Shown here piece by piece: positions 25,401 to 36,783 of a DNA stretch of 64,000 bases. The notes below the pieces were generated by a model that was not told the DNA's origin, searched no databases, and saw only the letters and a program-made list of their open reading frames with translations. The stretch's first letter is position 1, and every line of letters starts with the position of its first letter. The stretch is from positions 8,618,001-8,682,000 of the forward strand of contig OX579635.1 of assembly GCA_951230915.1 (NCBI GenBank). The letters are read 5' to 3'. This DNA comes from Antitrichia curtipendula. Lineage: Eukaryota; Streptophyta; Bryopsida; Hypnales; Leucodontaceae. Made by a program: the position numbers and the translations under genes.

Positions 25401-25990
25401 CTTTGCATTTTTGGGGGTTGGATATTGTTGTTTTCCACCGAAAATGGGGGCAACCATGCTGTCTTGAAAAAATGCAAACTACTTTGTATGTAAATAAGAA
25501 AAAGAGGATGTTTAGCAATTATGTGATGTCTTGCATTTTCTAAGGATGGATACCGTTGTTCCAAACTGGAAATGGGGGCAACTATGCCGTCTTAGTAAAA
25601 TGCAAAGAACCTAATTTCAAGTCAAAAACAAAAATAGGATGTTTATCAATCCTTTTGGTATCTTGCATTTTCTGAGGATGAATACCATGGTTTTCTATTG
25701 GAAATGGAAGCAACCATCCCGTCTTTGGAAAATGCAAATTACCACATTTCATGCAAATTGGACAAATACAAGTTTTAGCTATCATGTGATACTTTGCATT
25801 TTATTTGGATGAATATTGTTGTTTTCCATTGGAAACAAGAATAACCAGACCGTCTTAGTAAAATGCAAGCTATCACAAGTCAAGTGAATTATACAAATAG
25901 GTTATTTTGATATCATATGGTGACTTGCATTTTATTCATATGGATACAAGTATTTTTTATAAAAACTTGGGAAAAGCGTGCCATCCCGAA
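25401..25990. repeat. Tandem array of a roughly 130-bp unit, 4-5 diverged copies
   Basis: The phrase CTTTGCATTTT/CTTGCATTTT begins units at 25,401, 25,530, 25,662, 25,792 and 25,924, spaced 129-132 bases. Each unit continues with GGATGAATA..., GTTTTCCATTGGAAA, GCAACCAT..CCGTCTT and AAAATGCAAA. The copies are diverged, so the array is old and satellite-like. Nothing suggests coding. Confidence 0.88.
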
Positions 25991-26319
25991 AAATTCTAAA
26001 TAGTCCATTATTACTCATAGAATATGTTGGTGGAAAATAATTTCAGAAATACATGCTAGAGTACTTGGAAAATCATTTTTTTATGAAAATAAAAGTCATT
26101 ACATACAACAAATGAAGTTATATCCTATTTTACAATATCTGCTAATCTTTTAATTTCTTAATATTAATATTTTGATAGTGCTAACTGTGCATATATTTGC
26201 CATACATGTCAATTTGCAAATAGCATCTTTTTGAAATTTTTGGTTTGATTTTTTAAAATTTATATCATTATAATTTGAGCTATATTATTATTAATTTTGT
26301 AGGGTCTCATCATGGCAAT

Positions 26320-26535
26320 ATCATAACTTTCATCTCATTAAGATGCCATTTTGTATTACTTCAAGCAATCTATACAATGGAAATTTCTAAAAAAATTCCA
26401 TATCTTTTGCACTACAAGATTCTACAATTACATGTGTCCAAAACTGTTTTTTTCCTAAATTTTGGTACTTGCACTAAAAATGGTAGTTTTAGAGCGTTTT
26501 TTGGTGAAAACATAGTCAAAAACATTTGGTGGTGA
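26320..26535 (+). repeat. Fragment of the TTAACCCCTAAAGGACC repeat family
   Basis: CACTACAAGATTCTAC, then GTGTCCAAAACTG, TTTGGTACTTGCACTA and GGTGAAAACATAGTCAAAAA, match the terminal 130 bases of the family copy that ends at 54,557. Here the terminal TTTAGGGGTTAA is lost (AACATTTGGTGGTG instead). Confidence 0.7.
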
Positions 26536-28350
26536 AAAAAGAGTTGTTTTGAAGCCAAAAGAGCCTCTAAATATGAAAGAATTTTAGGGGTAAGAAAAAA
26601 TCATTACTAAGCGACCTTTAAAAGGTTGTCTATCATTGCAAATGGCATATGAATCTTACATCAAATGTGGTGCTTGAAAACTCACTTTGCATATTAGTAA
26701 GGACTTACAAGCATATACAAATAATTAGAGGAGATTTAAAGCATGGGAAGACTTGTTGAGGCTTGTTTTCTTGGTTGTGAACTAGTCAAAATATTGAAAT
26801 ATTACAAATAAGTAAACAAATAAAATTTAATTAATTAATTAATATTATTTGACGTGGTATAGTCATGGCTATGTCAGATTGTTGTTGTGGTGTAGTTCCT
26901 ATTGTTTCCCGTTGTTTGGAAACTATCATGAACTTGCAGTCTTATTTTGGCTCCAAAAATCTTCAAATGCTTATACTTTTAAAATGCAAAATATTCTTTT
27001 ATAGAAATTTTTCAACATTTCCATATTTCAGACAAGTTCACCATTTGTTTTTAAAGCCTATATATCCTAATTAACTAGCTTTCTTTTATCTTTGATTTGT
27101 ACAAAATTAAATCTACTTTTTGTAATTTTTATTGTAAATATAAAAGAAGTTTGCATATATGTTGCTTGACTCAAGCTTTTCATTAGTATTTCAAACTTAA
27201 GTCCTATTGAGGTATTGAAAAAAAAATGGTATTGTCACTTTAAAAATCTCATCATATAAAATAATTCTTCAAAGACATGGGCTCCAAAATAAATGAATAC
27301 ATAACAATTATGATACATTTTTTGTTAATCTAAGGATCAAACAAACATCTACATCATGGATGATGAGTGTTTTAAAATACTAAATTCACCCATTAGAATG
27401 ATAATCATTTAGGACTCTTCAAAGAAGGTGCATAATATTTCAAGAAGAAATAATATTATATATGAAAAGATAAAAATTATTGGAAATATATAAAAAAACA
27501 CAAGCTCCTTTGAAAACTCATTTTTGGTTACACTCAAAACATGGGCCCCTTTATTTAAAGGCTTAGGATTCCAATGCCTCCATCTTATGATTGTACTTTG
27601 AATATAGCATACGGATTATGGAAAGTCATCTAATTATATATAATAGCTTTAACAAGTATTCATACACTTCAAAAATTGCCATAATTAACTGAGGAATTAG
27701 ATTTCAAACTTTCCACATCTTGAAGTACAAATATGTTTTTTTTTTTAAAACTATTTTTGCACATGTTGAAGTGCAAACAATAAATCTCTTTTCAATTTTT
27801 TATTTTTTAATACTTTTTATAATTTAATCAAATTTATAAGTGGAATTTTTTTTAACAAATGAATTTTTTTTGAAGATTTTCAAATAAGTCGAATGAAAAG
27901 TCTTTTTTGAAATTTTTTGATAAGAATTTCATAAATTTTAAAATTTTATTAAGTGATACATTGTTGATCAAAACATAATTCCAAATATTTATGGTTCTTA
28001 TAATTGACTTCAAAAATATCTAAAAATTATAAAAATGATATAAATATCTTACAGACTTTTCAAAATTTTGAAATTTTTTTTTAGATTTTTGGAGTAAATT
28101 ATAGAGATCATTAATATTTGGAGTCATATTTCATTTAATAATATTTCACTTAATAAAATAATAAAAAACCCAATGAAATCTTATAAGAAAACTCCAAAAA
28201 AAATTCTCATTCTCTTTACTAAAGAATCTTTAAAACTATTTATTTGTAATGAAAGTTTTTTCATTAATAAATTAGATTAATTTTTAAAATATTTTAAAAT
28301 ATTATTTGATGTGATTTTGTTACTTGTACTACAGCGTATCCAAGTTTTGT
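26536..28350. other. Very AT-rich intergenic region
   Basis: No supported gene. An ATTA microsatellite lies at about 26,826-26,846. The open frame at 26,865-27,074 has no recognisable motif. Confidence 0.45.
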
Positions 28351-28512
28351 TTATTAGAAAGTTTGATAATGAAGAAATGCAAGACTTTTTATAGGTATAG
28401 GGATATCACATTGGCAACATCTTTTATGAATATGGTATTAGAAAGTTTGATAATGAAGAAACACAAGACTCTGAACTCTTATAGGGATGTCAAATTGGCA
28501 ACTAGTTTATGA
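28351..28512. repeat. Tandem duplication of an 84-bp unit
   Basis: TTATTAGAAAGTTTGATAAT followed by GAAGAAATGCAAGACT and a GATATCACATTGGCAAC tail occurs at 28,351 and again at about 28,435 (GTATTAGAAAGTTTGATAAT) with a similar tail. The period of 84 is a multiple of three and yields a short repetitive frame, probably not coding. Confidence 0.85.
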
Positions 28513-28812
28513 CAATTCAATAGTACTCTATAATTTTCTTAATCTTACACTAGAGGTGTTTAGAAGAATTTCTATTGTCAGATGTCCAAATCTAACTTTT
28601 GTGTGTCTATTTTATGTGATCTTTTAGTTCACTCCTATTGACAAATATTTGTCATAAAATATTTTTATTTGCGTAGAATTAAAATGTACAATCTTTTACG
28701 AAACAAAATTCTATATTCAAATAGATGAATTTGCTATAAACCTCTAAGAAAATCCAAAATGCAAACAACATTGCTATATTCTAAATGAATGTACAATGCC
28801 CTATCAAAAAGA

Positions 28813-28943
28813 TTGTTATGTCCTTTTTTTCCCATATAAATGCCCCTATTTTCAAATACAATCTTTTACAGTTTTCTTGCATCATTGCATTCATTGTGTT
28901 TGAAAATAGGGGCATTTTTTATAGAAAAAAAAGGACATAACAA
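28813..28943. repeat. Hairpin-forming inverted repeat, about 50-bp arms
   Basis: TTGTTATGTCCTTTTTTT and ATGCCCCTATTTTCAAATAC (28,813-28,865) recur in reverse complement at 28,893-28,943 as GTGTTTGAAAATAGGGGCAT and AAAAAGGACATAACAA, with a loop of about 28 bases. It resembles a small MITE or a small-RNA hairpin. Confidence 0.85.
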
Positions 28944-28981
28944 CCTTTTGTCACAACATTTGACATTCATTTTGTAGATGA

Positions 28982-29211
28982 TTAACCCCTGAAGGACGGA
29001 CTGGTGGCCGTGGAAATGATGGATTTCAATATCGTGTGACATCATCTACTTTGAATAAACCAAATATACTCATTGAAAGTCAAAATATTGTAGAAGATCT
29101 TTCCTTTTCACCCCTAATATTGAAGATGAATAGTTGCACTTTTGTCCTACAAGAAAAGATTCTTTGTCATTCATTGGACACAAAATGTCCTTGTAGACAT
29201 TTAGGGGTTAA
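28982..29211. mobile_element. Short element with TTAACCCCT...AGGGGTTAA ends
   Basis: TTAACCCCTGAAGGAC at 28,982 and TTTAGGGGTTAA ending at 29,211 are inverted ends like those of the repeat family at 44-59 kb. A possible internal deletion derivative, 230 bp. It lies about 590 bases upstream of the F-box start codon. Confidence 0.5.
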
Positions 29212-29800
29212 GCTTCCATTGCACACATTTCATAATTCATCCATACCATCAATGTAAGTAGTTTCATCATCAGTCCAATGAAGATCACAACTCACAAGTC
29301 CGTGAAACCCTAAACCTTGAAACTTTGAAAAATTAAATCCGAAAAACAGATTCACGTCCTGCGCAAGGCATGAACACCACCATGGCGGTGTCGGTAACGA
29401 AAAATGCGTGGAAATCAGTCGCGCCATTCGCGGTCAATGCCGGTCAGCCCGCGTTTCTTCTTGCCTTGTGAATCACGCTTGCTTGCAGCCTACTCTTGTT
29501 CCACTTCTGCTTTTGAATTTCTGAATTTCGTGTACTTGTTAGAGTTTGAAGCGGCTGGCCTCCTTGTGCAGTTCACTTGAAAGGAATTCGGATCGTTGCT
29601 CACGGGCTGGTGAATTGTTGCCTGTTTCTCTTCACTTGTGGCCTCCTTCTGCTTCTCAAGCTGTTTTGGGCGATTGCAGGTTTTGGATTCTTGTCAAACA
29701 TTTTTGAGGGGTGCAAATTAGGGTTCAGCCTGAGCTCGATCGGACTGGGGAGCAGGGGGTCTAGGTCTTGGGTGTCAATTCTGTGTACGATCCAGTGGCT

Positions 29801-31042
29801 ATGGCGGAAGCGGAGTCGAGTGTGGGTCTCGATGCTGACGATGAGAACCCTTCCGTGTGGTCTGCATTGCCCAAGGAGGTTCTGCACATGGTGCTCAGCC
29901 ACTTGCCGATCAAGTCGTTATGCCAAATGCGGTGCGTGTGCAAGGAATGGCGCGACGTCCTCCACCGCCGCGACTTCCGCCAGATGTATGACACCGTGAA
30001 CGAATCCCAAGAACCGAGTCCTGCGATTTGCTACGTGGAGTCGTCCTACCCGGCTCGTATCGAATGGTCCAGCTACGACTTCGCCACCAAGAAGTGGATA
30101 CGAATGAGTGGCTTCCCCTCTCGCCCTAGCTTGCACTTCAACCCTCACCAGCGCCACACTTGGCCGCAGAGATTCTACTCCGTCGGCGGGCTTCTTTGCT
30201 TCCATTTCTGGAAGGCGGACAAGAAGTCAGGCTATTACATGCAGGGTGTGAGCTCCTGGGTGGTGTGGCAACCCTTTCGCAACATATGGAAGAAACTACC
30301 TCCTTGCAAACAGATATTGAATGACCGCGGGACGTGCTTTGTCCATGCCTGGGTCTCGGATGAGCGAGCAAAAACCTACAAGCTCCTGGTGGCGCATGAT
30401 CCTCGGAGTCACTGGGACGAGGAAATCCACAGCAAGTTGGTGACGGAGGTTTACGATTCCGCCACTCGCTCTTGGACGAATGGCTCGGAGTACAGCCTTC
30501 GATTCTCCGAAGGGTACGAGAGTGGTCGGCACATCAGGACGGGCGTGCTCTGCAACGGCGTGATCTACTTCTCAACTGGATGTATCAATTGCGTGCTCTT
30601 GTCTTATGATATCAACCGGGATCAATGGCACGAGGAGGGTCGCAACCGCAATTGTAATGTGATTTTTGAATGGGACGGGCGATTGATGTCGATCGCGGCC
30701 CCCGATTCTGAGGACTTCGCCGGCGATTTCCTCGAGGAGGACAGCGTTTATGTCGTGGTGGAGAGGAACCCTGCTTCGGGGTCATGGGAGGAGACGGAGA
30801 TTGAGATGCCCTTCAAGGTACGCCGCAAGTTTTGTAGTGTGGTGGCCATTTCTGTAGTTGCAACAGGAAATGATTTAGCTGTGTTTGGGAATGCCATCGA
30901 TGATAGTTTTAGGATTGCTGTGTACAAACGAGCGGAGAATTACTGGCGAGTTCCGCCCACTGGTACTTTCTCAGATAGATTGGGGTATGCACGAGTGGAA
31001 GGTTTGGTTCTGCACAAGCCGCAAGTAGGTTGGACTCCTTGA
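29801..31042 (+). CDS. F-box protein with kelch-like/beta-propeller C-terminal region
   Basis: An intact single-exon gene of 413 codons. The start is the first ATG of the frame (GGCTATGGCGG context). An F-box at about residues 20-62 (WSALPKEVLHMVLSHLP, then LCQMRCVCKEWRDVLHRRDF) should bind SKP1 in an SCF E3 ubiquitin ligase. The rest reads as repeated beta-strand segments with VGGLLCFHF, VWQPFRNIWKKLP, VYDSATRSWTNGSEY, LLSYDINRDQWHEEG and VVERNPASGSWEETEIEMPF, the pattern of plant kelch/F-box-associated propellers that recruit substrates. No transmembrane segment or signal peptide is seen. GC content is far above the flanks. Nothing indicates the substrate, and it is not possible to say which of the many plant F-box clades it belongs to. 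The nearest gene, DUF1191, lies on the other strand. Confidence 0.9.
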   Translation: MAEAESSVGLDADDENPSVWSALPKEVLHMVLSHLPIKSLCQMRCVCKEWRDVLHRRDFRQMYDTVNESQEPSPAICYVESSYPARIEWSSYDFATKKWIRMSGFPSRPSLHFNPHQRHTWPQRFYSVGGLLCFHFWKADKKSGYYMQGVSSWVVWQPFRNIWKKLPPCKQILNDRGTCFVHAWVSDERAKTYKLLVAHDPRSHWDEEIHSKLVTEVYDSATRSWTNGSEYSLRFSEGYESGRHIRTGVLCNGVIYFSTGCINCVLLSYDINRDQWHEEGRNRNCNVIFEWDGRLMSIAAPDSEDFAGDFLEEDSVYVVVERNPASGSWEETEIEMPFKVRRKFCSVVAISVVATGNDLAVFGNAIDDSFRIAVYKRAENYWRVPPTGTFSDRLGYARVEGLVLHKPQVGWTP

Positions 31043-32780
31043 ATTGGGAGTGTGAGCGCGACCCTAACTGGGATGATTTTGTAAATTATTAGGCAGAGAA
31101 TATATCAGTAAACAACTGATTTTAGGGTTCAGAGGTTTGTTTGCTCTTGAGTATGTTTAATCTTTTCCTCCACGAAGACAGTCGGTTTTGTAGTACAGTG
31201 GCAAAATGGTCAATGTCGAGTCCTTTGAACGTTAGAATAGGAGGGTGCGAAATTGGATGGTAGCGTGAAACTTTCTTCTCTTTCGATTTTTCTCATAATT
31301 TTATAGAAGTCTGGAAAGTAGTGAAGGAGGCGAAATATTCAACACTGCCTGGTTGTAAAAGTGGTGTACGGTTTGAAATCCCATTTTCTCTCAATTTTTA
31401 ATTAGTCTCCACAATTGAAAGCAAGAAGCCGAGTCTCTAATCCAATCATATGTGAGCTTTCAAACTTGAAAATCACGGGTAACAACTTCTAAGAAAAAGC
31501 TTGCTTGAGGAGCTGAGGTGGGTAACAACTTCCAACATTGCAAAACACTTGGCAAGTCCTTCAATGAGAATGCCGAAGTAAGGAACTTACTACTCTAAAA
31601 CCTATCTAATTGGAGGACAAGTACTGAGACTCCACCATCACAAGCAAAAAAATTATCAACATTGGGAACCATTCTAGGAGACAAATTCCAACACGCAAGT
31701 CCAAACACATTACAAGCTTTGTCCAACGATGCAAACCTCCATCAGTGAAAGTAACCACACTTTAAAAAACCCACTAATCAAGCAAAGGTGAGTCTCCACT
31801 TGAGAAAACTCACTAATCAGACAAAGATGAGTCTCCACACTTGAGAAAACTCACTAATCAGACGAGTTACCCATCCAATTTCGTACCCTCCTATCCAAAT
31901 TCTCCATGTTCAATATGAAGATAAGTCATCATAGAAACTCGTTACCCACCTCAAGTTAACAGCGTTGAATATTTTTAAGCACATGGGTGGCAGCTTCCAA
32001 AGGCGGAAGAGTTGATAAAGGATGCAAGCGTGCTGCATGGCAAGTTCTATCCAATGATGAGAACCTCCAGCATGGAAAATGACTACTCTGAAACCCACTA
32101 CCGGAATTCTAGTAACAGCAAGCCAGTACACTCTCCATGAAAGGTTTGGAACTTCCTCTGGTAGCGACGGATTTCCAGAAACCCAACTCTGCCGACCAAA
32201 AAGGGTTAGGCTAAGCAATGCAAACCTCACGACTGACGCGTTAAAACCCCGAGTCCTGTAAACATGCTTTTGATTCAAGAATCTTGTCATGGAGGACAAC
32301 TAGGACAAGGCAGGACCCTTGTCAATGTAATGGCGAAGCACACTATCACAGCATGCTCAACCAGAACCAAAAAATGAAATCAACTCCCTATCGCCAGAAC
32401 CTAAACTCCCAACACTACACGCAGGCGGCAGCAGCAGCAGCTGTAGCATTACAAGAGTCTTCCCCACGCGACGATGCACTGACACCCCCCACGCAGAGGA
32501 TTATTTTGGATCAATTGCTCGACTCGCCAGCAAAAGCGGTCAACAACGTTGCTTGCGGGCTCTACAATGTTTGAAATGCAAATCCTGTACCCCCCGAGCC
32601 CCTCCCATTTGGAAAAACACCACCACAAATCTAATCACATTAAGAAAGAGCAAGCAAGCAGAAGAGCAACCCCGAGGCCGGCGTGAATAATGGAAAGCGT
32701 GCGTCTGCGTCTGTCTCAGTGGCACTACCCCAACTTTGAGAGCCCTCCTTCTGTGCGGCTACGTACAGCAACAACACCAG
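31043..32780. other. Intergenic region between convergent F-box and DUF1191 genes
   Basis: This is the 3' flank of both neighbours. It holds about 2.4 copies of a 40-bp tandem unit at 31,770-31,870 (CTCACTAATCAGACAAAGAT then GAGTCTCCAC). A CAG-rich run lies at 32,420-32,445. No gene is supported; open frames at 31,910-32,299 and 32,284-32,574 lack motifs. Confidence 0.5.
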
Positions 32781-33737
32781 CTATGTCACATTCAACTCTT
32801 GCTCCAGCCGCGGCCGCGTCCTCGACTGCGTCGCCACGGGCGCGCGCGTGTTGCCCACCTGCGTCGGCTGCAGCGTCTCCCCCTTGTCCGCGTCCTCCTG
32901 CATCTTCCGAAGCTTGCGTTTCCGGAAATGCCGACGGCAGCAGCACACGAGCAGCAATGAAAGCACAATGAGACCCACCACGCCCAGGACCGTCCCTAAG
33001 ACGATCTTCCACGTCTTTGACTTCTTCCCCGGGAGAGGCAATCCCACGATCGCGAAGTAGTTTTCTCCCAGCGTCCGCGAAAAGCACGCGTATGTCGAGC
33101 TCGCATTGCCCGCGCTGGCATTGGTCGCTGACACCGTGCTCATTTTGGTCGCAAAGGCCGTGCCATTGCCCAGAAATTCCACGCAGTACGACGGCTGCGC
33201 GTTCGGCGGAATGATCACTTGGATAGGATTATCGAGCGCAATGGCTGTGAGCGCTGGCAACGGCGACGTCGAGGTCAGCGTGTCGCCGTTGTACACCCTA
33301 ATCCCAGCTAACGAGCTCACGAACACCTGCCCGGGGACGGAAGCAGAGTAAACCGACACGTCTCCGAAATCCCTGTACACCAATATGACGCGGACCGAAG
33401 AGACATTCGTGATTCGTAACCCCGGCGGGATGGTGAACCTGCCGAGCGTCACGCCATACCTCCGCAAGCTGCCGACGCGCAACCGCACGGCTTGCACCGT
33501 GACGTTCTCCAATTTGTCCGTCAAGTTCGCCCTAAAGTTTGTGCCTGTGACGAAATTGCGACTCACGAACGCCGAGTACGCCGCCTCCTGAATCGTCTGC
33601 TCGTAGGAAACCAGGTTCGCATTCGGCTGGGCCGGAAAGCTTTGGTTGAAGTACTGCTGCGCTTCCACTCCGGATCTCAAAGCAATACCCACCACCACCA
33701 GCCATAGCCACACCCTACCACCATGGCCCCTCACCAT
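32781..33737 (-). CDS. DUF1191-family single-pass membrane protein
   Basis: An intact single-exon gene, 318 codons plus stop (TAG), starting at the first ATG of the frame (33,737). A signal peptide covers residues 1-26 (RVWLWLVVVGIAL core, likely cut after GVEA). The ectodomain, about 27-240, has the DUF1191 signature: LENVTVQAVRLRVGSLRRYG, FTIPPGLRI and VILVYRDFGDVSVYSASVPG. It carries several N-glycosylation sequons (NQS, NLT, NVT, NVS, NGT, NAS). One transmembrane helix, about 243-266, is followed by a Cys-rich CCC and a basic RRHFRKRKLRK stop-transfer, then a tail of about 40 residues. This predicts a type I protein of the secretory pathway, probably plasma membrane. The family is plant-specific with no established biochemical role. 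High GC, unlike the flanks. No kinase domain is present, so it is not a receptor kinase. Confidence 0.88.
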   Translation of the reverse strand: MVRGHGGRVWLWLVVVGIALRSGVEAQQYFNQSFPAQPNANLVSYEQTIQEAAYSAFVSRNFVTGTNFRANLTDKLENVTVQAVRLRVGSLRRYGVTLGRFTIPPGLRITNVSSVRVILVYRDFGDVSVYSASVPGQVFVSSLAGIRVYNGDTLTSTSPLPALTAIALDNPIQVIIPPNAQPSYCVEFLGNGTAFATKMSTVSATNASAGNASSTYACFSRTLGENYFAIVGLPLPGKKSKTWKIVLGTVLGVVGLIVLSLLLVCCCRRHFRKRKLRKMQEDADKGETLQPTQVGNTRAPVATQSRTRPRLEQELNVT

Positions 33738-36408
33738 GGCACCCCTCACCTCCTTCGCTAACCCTTCCCCCCACCCTCAGACTACAACCTCAGATATCCA
33801 TCACCAAAAGCACACGAAACTAACATCTCCTCGAACCACACCCAAATGCCGAAGTCTTCAACTGCAGCAACGGACACCGCAGATCTCTGCAAGAGCTTCT
33901 GACACCAAACCCCAAGTCGCAGAGGCCATAGCCCAACCGTAATCTCACGCCACAACTCCCCGGTTCGCACCACCACCCAAGCTTCAATCTTCTCCACCTC
34001 CAGCAAACCACGAAGAACTACAACTCCAACAAAAATACCAACAGCAACAACAAACGGATCCCGAAGCCAAAAGCGGAGAAAAGAGAATAGCCAGAGTTAA
34101 GAAGGCGGGAGCCAGTCCCTGTACTTCCGAAGGCAACGGCGAGGTGACTAGCAGCAGAGGCTGTCAGACAACTCGAGGCACCCTAAACTGTCACCCTGGA
34201 GAAGTTCTCATCACTCCTCCCCTCCCTCGTCTTCGTCGTCTTTGTCGTCGTCTTCGTCGAGTTTTCGTCGATCATTATTTTCAAACCCCCACATTTCTCG
34301 GATTCGGTATTGTCGGACAGAGGGAGGAGGGGCTATTACGAGAGGCCATGTCGGCCGACGACTCCAGGAGGAAGAGTAATGTCGGCATTGGTTGCGATTG
34401 ATGGTTCCGTAACCTGAGTTCCAATACTTGGCTTCGGGATGGGGACCATTCACACTTTCACAGTGAGTGTCATGATCTGCTGTGCCTATGCATGCCAGCT
34501 CGAGTCCAGCTCAGGAGCTGGCCATGGCGAAAAGACGGGACGGGGAGGGCTGACAAAGAGAAGACGCCCCATGTGGTGCGCATTGGCCAAGGACTGAGAC
34601 AACCGGGCCTTAAGCCAGCTAGCACCTGCTAAGCTTAGCTGCTCAGCCACTCACTTATTCCATCTTCAAGCTTCAGGCCAAAGAGCCGTATGCCCACAGT
34701 GGCGCCAGGGCCTTCATGTCCGGGCCTTTCGCGTCCGTGTACGACATCAGATTCTCCGAAAAATAGGAGTGGCGGCTTCCCAGTTCCTACCGACTTTCTC
34801 GCATTGGTCGAAAGTAGATGGGCCTGTCCCGGGCTTTGCAAGCTCCGACGAAAACGTGAGTTTCGAGGATTTTTTTTAGGGTTTGGGACTTTGTGTCATG
34901 TCCCATGCATGGCTTCCTGCAATATTGTCGTCGAAGCAAGGAAGTCGTACATTCCGAATGGAGTTTGTAACCACCTCTGGTTGGGATAGTTGGAACCAGC
35001 GTCCCGTGAACATACTTCTGCTTGAGAACAAAGTCCCATACCACACCATAGCCGGCACTCGGTTGCAATAGAAGAGATTGGTGGGATATATGTGACTGAT
35101 CTGAGTCTTCAAACACAATATTGCCTTGCAAAGAGAGAGAGTGCCGACATGCGTGCTGGGCCATAGCCAGAACGAAGGCAAAAAAAAGCTATTTACAGTT
35201 TCAAAAGTTATTACTTGTGTTAGTGAGGTCCTGTCCGTGTTTGAAATCTGGGAAAGGCAGTGCACCGCATGCGCATTCTGGAGTGTCTACCAGAGATGTG
35301 GCGACATTGTGACAAAATGGGTGACTTGAAATTTACAAACCAGGGCTGAAGACTCACGCTCGGGCAACCAGCGCGCATGCATGCCCAGTATCATGGTGCC
35401 TCCATTACTGTATTTGCCTATTCGCTTTTGAGAAAAAGCTTAGACAGGATTGATGAAAATTGCATGCCTTCACACATGTAGCTGAAACGTTATATATTGT
35501 GGTACAGTACTACCAATCTGACTTGTCCTTGAAGCCTTTTAACGGTCTGGAAACACTGCTCCCTCAAGTCATACGGTTGGCTAAAGCAACCCGATGAGAG
35601 TGATGGTACTTCTTTGGTACCTCTGTGGTTTTATTACGTTTTGCGACACTTGCCGCTACAGTGTTTGCTGATTTCGACATGTAAAAGTCGGTATCCTTGA
35701 AGTGCGCCCGCGCCCTTCACAGGATGATATCGAAGACTGAGCCGTTCTTCTATGATCCCTTGCTTCACAGACCGAGGGAGGAGGAGTCAGACTCACTCCA
35801 AGGTGGCTGTCTTGGAATTGAGGAAAACGCGAACATTCGTTTTAAATGGTAAACGTTGTCTGCGTGATGCCGCGTGATCATTTTCTACTGGATGTCCAGG
35901 GAGTAGCTGAAGTAACTGTAGTATGGTAGAGTTGTGGGTTCACAGGCAACTTGGGCCGGTCTTGGAGTGAGTGAGAGGGGTCTTCAGCTATCCCGGATGC
36001 CTGGCCGAGTACTCCGGGTCAAAGAGTGCCAATAATTGAAGAGAGTCGGTCCAGGAGCATCTTTGGTGCTTCTGACCAAGCAACGTCCCCTACATGGCCG
36101 CTGCTGAGGCTCCTGCTCCTCATCATCACCACCATTCGAATTAAAGGACGTACATTCAAACGGCTGGAAACAAAAGCTGGAGGTGCCAGAGCTGATGCAC
36201 TCGATATCCATCTACAGTAATCAAGGTAACCCGGCCTTATAATGATGCTAAAACCAATCGATGGAAAAGCCCGTCAATGATCTGCAATCTCCAGGGTTAA
36301 CGAATAAGGTCGGAATTGGCAATTATACCTGAACCCCCACTCGATATGTATGCTTGCAATGAAGATTTATATCTTTCGCAAATTTGAATCCTGTGGCCAT
36401 ATGCATTA
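33738..36408. other. 5' flank of the DUF1191 gene and intergenic sequence
   Basis: The first several hundred bases probably hold the promoter and 5' untranslated region of the minus-strand DUF1191 gene, including a CTTCGTCGTCTTTGTCGTCG pyrimidine-rich run at 34,228-34,262. Open frames at 34,690-34,989 (+), 34,787-35,164 (-) and 34,876-35,265 (-) overlap on both strands and have no recognised motif. No gene is supported. Confidence 0.4.
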
Positions 36409-36783
36409 GTGGTAGTCACAGCTTGTTCACGGTGATGGTGAACAATGAACATTGAAGTGGTGGCGGCGTAGGGTTGGCTTGCTTTCGAGGGAATATTCAT
36501 AGCGGAACATTGATTGTTCACTCCCAACATCCACCTCCGGAGGTGGATGTTGGGAGTGAACAATCAATGTTCCGCTAAGATTATTCCTTTGTTCTCTTAA
36601 CTTTCAATTACATTCGTCCATCTCGCCATTATCCATCCTCCATTGTTCATTCTCAACATTTGAACAAAAAGAGTGGTCACGGTTTGTTCAATATTCGTCA
36701 CTTCTCATTGGCCCCACAAAGCACTTTCCATTGTTCATTGTTCACAGTTCACACACCACTTGAACATGCCGTGACTACCCCTA
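36409..36783. mobile_element. MITE-like element flanked by TTA, 375 bp
   Basis: The left end GTGGTAGTCACAGCTTGTTC resembles the reverse complement of the right end, TAGGGGTAGTCACGGCATGT. TTA lies on both sides (36,406-36,408 and 36,784-36,786), as expected for PIF/Harbinger-type target duplication. The interior contains further GTTCATTGTTCAC inverted phrases and a perfect palindrome. No coding sequence. Confidence 0.55.
36500..36577. repeat. Perfect 78-bp palindrome without spacer
   Basis: The left half ends CAACATCCACCTCC and is followed at once by GGAGGTGGATGTTG. All 39 base pairs from the centre (36,538/36,539) to 36,500/36,577 match. Past one mismatch region the flanks GGAATA/TATTCC also pair. 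It lies within the MITE-like element. Confidence 0.97.

Noticed and set aside
25401..25990. CRISPR-like array
   Set aside because: Units of about 130 bp diverge throughout, with no short conserved repeat and unique spacers, and the sequence is eukaryotic.
29600..30532. Minus-strand frames opposite the F-box gene
   Set aside because: Shadows of the 413-codon F-box frame with no motif of their own.
32690..33942. Plus-strand frames opposite the DUF1191 gene
   Set aside because: Arg/Pro/Ser-rich shadow translations of GC-rich DNA; the minus strand has a signal peptide, DUF1191 motifs and a transmembrane segment.
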